Source: Nocardia transvalensis NBRC 15921 (GTDB lineage: Bacteria; Actinomycetota; Actinomycetes; Mycobacteriales; Mycobacteriaceae). Taken from it: a stretch of DNA of 64,000 nucleotides. A model generated the notes under the pieces. The model worked only from the letters and a program-made list of their open reading frames with translations. It ran no database searches and was not told the DNA's origin. The first letter of the stretch is position 1, and each line of letters begins with the position of its first letter. Shown one piece after another: positions 61,101 to 64,000 of this stretch. Both the position numbers and the translations under genes were made by a program. The stretch spans positions 186,001 through 250,000 of the forward strand of contig NZ_BAGL01000052.1 in the NCBI RefSeq assembly GCF_000308875.1, in the 5' to 3' direction.

Positions 61101-61746
61101 CGCCGATCTCGCTGCCCACCAGCATGGTGCCGGTCGTCTCCACCGTGACGTGCGTGATGATCGGAATGCGCCTGCCCGACAACGCCATCGCCCGCCGGCT
61201 GCCGGTGATCGCCGCCTTGACCTGCAGCAGGTCCTGGCAGGTCTCGATCAGGACCGCGTCGGCGCCGCCGTCGAGCATGCCCAGCGCGGCCTCGGTGTAG
61301 GCGTCGCGCAGGGCCGCGTACGGCGCGTGCCCGAGGGTCGGGAGTTTGGTGCCGGGCCCCATCGAGCCCAGGACGTAGCGGGCGGTGCCGTCGGCCGAGG
61401 GCCCCATCTCGTCGGCGACCTCGCGCGCCAGGCGGGTGCCGCGCTCGGACAGGTCGCGGATGCGGTCGGCGATGTCGTAGTCGGCGAGGTTGGGCAGGTT
61501 GCAGCCGAAGGTATTGGTCTCGACGGCGTCCGCACCGGCCGCGAAATAGGCGCGGTGGATCTCCCGCAGCACATCCGGCCTGGTCTCGTTCAGTATCTCG
61601 TTGCAGCCCTCGAGCCCGCGGAAGTCGTCCAGGGATAAGTTCGCGGCCTGCAACATCGTGCCCATCGCCCCGTCGCCGACCACTACACGCCGCGACAGCG
61701 TGTCGAGCAGGGTGGTATCGAACTCGGCGCGAGGGGTGGCAGACAT
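58168..61746 (-). CDS. metH: Cobalamin-dependent methionine synthase MetH
   Basis: MetH moves a methyl group from methyl-tetrahydrofolate to homocysteine through cobalamin. The 1192-residue protein has all modules in order: homocysteine domain with zinc ligands (VETNTFGCN, ALVGGCCGTTPEHI), pterin domain (LDLCVDYVGRDG), the B12 motif VKGDVHDIGKNLVDI with the axial His, and the SAM activation domain (RYSFGYGACPDLEDRAK). The ATG at 61746 reads MSATPRAEFDTTLL; the ORF is open upstream but unsupported. I found no cobalamin riboswitch upstream. Confidence 0.96.
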   Translation of the reverse strand: MSATPRAEFDTTLLDTLSRRVVVGDGAMGTMLQAANLSLDDFRGLEGCNEILNETRPDVLREIHRAYFAAGADAVETNTFGCNLPNLADYDIADRIRDLSERGTRLAREVADEMGPSADGTARYVLGSMGPGTKLPTLGHAPYAALRDAYTEAALGMLDGGADAVLIETCQDLLQVKAAITGSRRAMALSGRRIPIITHVTVETTGTMLVGSEIGAALTAIEPLGVDMIGLNCATGPDEMSEHLRHLSKHARLPVSVMPNAGLPVLGANGAEYPLSPEDLASALHGFVTEFGLALVGGCCGTTPEHIRQVAEAVREVTPARREPEHEPSVSSMYTSVPFEQDASVLMIGERTNANGSKAFREAMLAGDWQKCLDIAKDQTRDGAHMLDLCVDYVGRDGTADMSELASRLATASTLPIMLDSTETPVLRAGLEHLGGRCAVNSVNYEDGAGPESRFQQTMALVAEHGAAVVALTIDEEGQARTAEKKVEIAERLIADITGNWGLAESDIIIDTLTFTLGTGQEESRRDGIETIEAIRLLKSRHPDVQTTLGLSNISFGLNPAARQVLNSVFMNECTEAGLDSAIVHASKILPMSRIPEEQRQTALDLVYDRRTEDYDPLQKLMTMFEGVSTASSKASRAEELAALPLFERLERRIVDGEKAGMAADLDEAMTEVPPLKIINETLLAGMKTVGELFGSGQMQLPFVLQSAEVMKSAVAHLEPHMEATDDSGKGRIVLATVKGDVHDIGKNLVDIILSNNGYEVVNLGIKQPISTILDAAVDKKADVIGMSGLLVKSTVVMKENLQELNTRGMSGQFPVLLGGAALTRSYVENDLTDVYEGDVHYARDAFEGLRLMDDIMTRKRGGAVVDDSPEAVAEREKAAERKARHERSQRIAAERRAKEVPVEVPERSDVAADLPVPVPPFWGTRVVKGLAIGEYSGLLDERALFLGQWGLRGQRGGEGPSYEELVETDGRPRLRYWLDRLTAEGVLQHAAVVYGYFPAVSEGDDVIVLTEPEAGAPERYRFTFPRQQRDRFLCVADFLRSRELAAETGQVDVLPFQLVTMGQPIADFANELFAQDNYRDYLEVHGIGVQLTEALAEYWHRRVREELVLEGHSVADEDPANVEEFFKLGYRGARYSFGYGACPDLEDRAKLVSLLESERIGVTLSEELQLHPEQSTDAFVLLHPEAKYFNA

Positions 61747-61969
61747 GTACCCAAGAGTAATTGCCACCTCGGACAGTTCCGTTCGGAGGATCGGCGGGGC
61801 CGGGTCCGTCGCGGTGATCCCCGCCACAGTAGCGTGATCGGCGCCGTGGTCACGCGGTCGCGGGTATCGCGGGAACGCCGGAGCGATTGCTAGGGTGCGG
61901 GCGTCGGCCGACACGCGCGTTGGCGCATATGCCATGAACGGCAGGGCCTCCACGCCGTAGGCTGACCGG

Positions 61970-62854
61970 GTGAACCCCAGTGCATCACCCGATCCGGAAC
62001 TGCCGACGCTGCGCGATCCGGTGCTCGTCGCCGCGTTCGAGGGTTGGAACGACGCGGCCGACGCCGCCAGTGGCGCGGTCGAACATCTGGAACTGATCTG
62101 GGACGCCGAACCGCTCGCCGAACTGGACTCCGAGGACTACTACGACTATCAGGTGAACCGGCCGAACGTCCGCCAGGTCGACGGCGTCACGCGCGAGATC
62201 CAGTGGCCGTCGACCACCCTGTCGGTGTGCTCGCCGCCCGGCAGCGCCCGCGACATCGTGCTGCTGCACGGTATCGAGCCGAATATGCGCTGGCGGAGCT
62301 TCTGTACCGACATCCTCGAGCTGATCGAGCAGTTGAAGGTCTCGACGGTGGTGATCCTGGGCGCGCTGCTCGCCGATACGCCGCACACCCGCCCGGTCCC
62401 GGTCACCGGCACCGCCTACAGCAAGGAGGCGGCGGAGCGGTTCAACCTCGAGCAGACCCGGTACGAGGGCCCGACCGGCATCACCGGCGTGCTGCAGGAC
62501 GAGTGCGTGCGCGCGGGCGTCCCGGCCGTCTCGTTCTGGGCGGCCGTACCGCACTACGTCTCGCAGCCGCCGAACCCGAAGGCCACCATCGCGCTGCTGC
62601 ACCGGGTCGAGGACGTGCTCGACATCGAGGTCCCGCTCGGCGAACTGCCCGCGCAGGCCGAGGACTGGGAGACCACGGTCGACGAGATGACCGCCGGTGA
62701 CGAGGAGGTCACCGAGTACGTGCGGTCGCTGGAGGAGCGTGGCGACGCCGCCATCGATCTCAACGAGGCAATGGCCAAGATCGACGGCGACGCCATCGCC
62801 GCGGAATTCGAGAAGTACCTGCGCCGGCGCGGCCCCGGCGGATTCAGCCTCTGA
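61970..62854 (+). CDS. PAC2 family protein (proteasome-assembly-chaperone-like)
   Basis: The 294-residue protein shows PAC2 landmarks: LVAAFEGWNDAADAASGAVE, IVLLHGIEPNMRWRSF, VVILGALLADTPHTRPVPVT and GPTGITGVLQDECVRAGVPAVS. It corresponds to Rv2125 by position beside metH. The family name comes from eukaryotic proteasome chaperones, but a role in bacterial proteasome assembly is not established. The GTG at 61970 is divergent from metH. The C-terminal helix is acidic. Confidence 0.9.
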   Translation: MNPSASPDPELPTLRDPVLVAAFEGWNDAADAASGAVEHLELIWDAEPLAELDSEDYYDYQVNRPNVRQVDGVTREIQWPSTTLSVCSPPGSARDIVLLHGIEPNMRWRSFCTDILELIEQLKVSTVVILGALLADTPHTRPVPVTGTAYSKEAAERFNLEQTRYEGPTGITGVLQDECVRAGVPAVSFWAAVPHYVSQPPNPKATIALLHRVEDVLDIEVPLGELPAQAEDWETTVDEMTAGDEEVTEYVRSLEERGDAAIDLNEAMAKIDGDAIAAEFEKYLRRRGPGGFSL

Positions 62855-62872
62855 GACGGGGGGTCGGGGGCG

Positions 62873-63178
62873 TCAGCACTCCATGGTCCACACCTGCGCC
62901 TCCGCGTCCTGGGCCAGCTTCGCGATCAGGATCTCGCGCGGGATCGTCTGGCCGGCAAAGTGTTCCAGTGACGGCACCACCACGTGGTGCGCGTCGGCCC
63001 GTTTGAGTTCGGCCGTCAGCTCCGCGAACGCGGTGCCGTCACCGTAAGTCGATTCATGGAACGTGGCGGCGAAGCAGAGCCCTTCGCTTGCGGCCAGGAC
63101 GCACATGGCGTCCTCCAGCTCGTCGCTGTGGCCGTCGGCCAGATCGTCACGCACGTATCCATAGATCAACGCTTCCAC
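62873..63178 (-). CDS. Small resolvase-like protein, catalytic domain only and probably inactive
   Basis: The 101-residue protein reads ALIYGYVRDDLADGHSDELE at the start and AFAELTAELKRADAHHVVVPSLEHFA in the middle (quoted in part), echoing the N-terminal fold of serine recombinases (YGYVR, VVPSLEHLA). The Ser nucleophile position after YVR appears as Asp-Asp, and there is no DNA-binding domain. GGAGG lies five bases before the GTG at 63178. It is divergent from an XRE regulator, a pairing often seen in Nocardia and Streptomyces. Confidence 0.6.
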   Translation of the reverse strand: MEALIYGYVRDDLADGHSDELEDAMCVLAASEGLCFAATFHESTYGDGTAFAELTAELKRADAHHVVVPSLEHFAGQTIPREILIAKLAQDAEAQVWTMEC

Positions 63179-63397
63179 CCGAACCTCCGTTTGGATGTGA
63201 ACTGGGACTCGCTGTTCTCTTGTAGGTACTGCGTTGAGCGGTAGTGCGAGATGCCATACCGAGCGGTCTGGCACCGGGCCGGCAAACTGCCCACTTCGAG
63301 GATGCGACACTCGCAAATGCAATTGCAGATGTCAATCCGCTGACATCTGGATGCCCTATCCGGGCCATCTTGCGTTAACTGGTGGGATACTACATAC

Positions 63398-64000
63398 GTG
63401 GCCGCTGGTGACGATCGACCCGTCTGGGCTGTCAGGATGCGTTCCGAACGAGATGCCAGGGGGTGGTCACAGGCCGAAGCCGTTCGCGCCATGCGCGCCA
63501 AGTCGAGCCACAATCTACCTACGGACAACACGTTGCTGCGCAACTGGCGGCGCTGGGAATCGGGCGAGTCGCGGCCCGACGACTTCTACGCCCCCATCAT
63601 CGCCGCCGCGTTCGACACCGTGACCGCGGCATTCTTCCCGAAGGCCCGCCCCAACCGGGACGACGAACTGCTGTCGTCAACGGGTATGGACACCCTGGAG
63701 TTCATCGGGCGCCTGCGCATGTCCGACGTCTCGTCCGCCACCCTGGACGCCATCCGCATCACCGCCGAGCGCCTGTGCAGCGAGTATCCGGTGACCGACC
63801 CGCATGAACTGCACGCCGAGGGCACCTCGTGGCTGCGCCGCATCACCTCCCTGCTGGACGGCCGGTTGACGCTGGCCCAGCATCGCGAGGTGCTGGTCCT
63901 CGCGGGCTGGGTCGCGCTGCTGGTCGGGTGCGTCGACTACGACCTGGGCTGGCGGACCTCCGCCGAGGCCACCCGCCGGGCCGCGCTGTCGCTGGGACAC
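63398..64000 (+). CDS. XRE family transcriptional regulator (cut by right edge)
   Basis: Translation from the GTG at 63398 gives VWAVRMRSERDARGWSQAEA, then LLRNWRRWESGESRPDDFYA, the HTH of long XRE-type actinobacterial regulators. The following 140 residues (LHAEGTSWLRRITSLLDGRL, LVLAGWVALLVGCVDYDLG) are the start of a helical TPR-like region. The frame is open at base 64000. Upstream AT-richer DNA (63179-63397) separates it from the resolvase-like gene. Confidence 0.8.
   Translation, partial: MAAGDDRPVWAVRMRSERDARGWSQAEAVRAMRAKSSHNLPTDNTLLRNWRRWESGESRPDDFYAPIIAAAFDTVTAAFFPKARPNRDDELLSSTGMDTLEFIGRLRMSDVSSATLDAIRITAERLCSEYPVTDPHELHAEGTSWLRRITSLLDGRLTLAQHREVLVLAGWVALLVGCVDYDLGWRTSAEATRRAALSLGH

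Noticed and set aside
61747..61969. Cobalamin riboswitch upstream of metH
   Set aside because: No B12-box sequence or matching stem pattern was found in the 223-bp gap.

Overview
The window is high-GC actinobacterial DNA. The gene content and order point to a mycolic-acid actinomycete, most likely Nocardia. The backbone is the Pup-proteasome neighbourhood in the order known from Mycobacterium tuberculosis (helY, tatC, tatA, pafC, pafB, pafA, prcA, prcB, pup, dop ... mpa, trmI, recB-like, hisG, hisE ... metH, PAC2). Every protein was read from the sequence; family names rest on motifs and remembered relatives, not on searches.

Layout. 1-11.6 kb: minus-strand backbone with helY (cut by the left edge), tatC, tatA, a ketopantoate-reductase-like gene, pafC (apparently frameshifted), pafB, pafA, the overlapping pup-prcB-prcA operon, and dop. 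11.7-45.2 kb: about 33 kb of accessory genes between dop and mpa. These are a DUF418 membrane protein, a permease/TIGR03943 pair, a TetR with an AurF-like diiron oxygenase and a shrunken FMO-DUF4873 protein, ArsC- and SnoaL-like proteins, a DEAD-box helicase, a type I glutamine synthetase, an acyl-CoA synthetase with a PucR-type regulator, three tandem PapA-like acyltransferases, a TetR plus flavin monooxygenase, two paralogous GT39-like membrane glycosyltransferases, a secreted hydrolase, a 5-oxoprolinase operon (MFS-pxpA-pxpB-pxpC) with its GntR, a NUDIX hydrolase and a secreted cyclophilin. 45.2-50.8 kb: backbone again (mpa, an Mtb12-like lipoprotein, trmI, a RecB-like nuclease, hisG, hisE). 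51-58 kb: a second accessory block holding a heptad-repeat protein, a three-gene operon (2OG-Fe(II) oxygenase, methyltransferase, carnitine/choline acyltransferase), a HAD phosphatase and a Ser/Thr kinase with an out-of-frame C-terminus. 58-64 kb: metH, PAC2, a small resolvase-like protein and an XRE regulator cut by the right edge.

How the parts work together. PafA ligates Pup to substrates, Dop prepares Pup and removes it, Mpa unfolds pupylated proteins into the PrcAB core, and PafBC is the linked DNA-damage transcription factor. The most original content is the hydroxylase-methyltransferase-carnitine-acyltransferase operon, which could build and acylate a carnitine-like betaine. The PapA trio and the His-rich heptad-repeat protein follow. 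The window also carries a small dispersed stem-loop repeat, present once as a 60-nt palindrome and once inside a transporter reading frame, and a duplicated 3' end of pafA. The two apparent frameshifts (pafC, kinase) are each explained by one missing base in a C-run, so assembly error must be excluded first.
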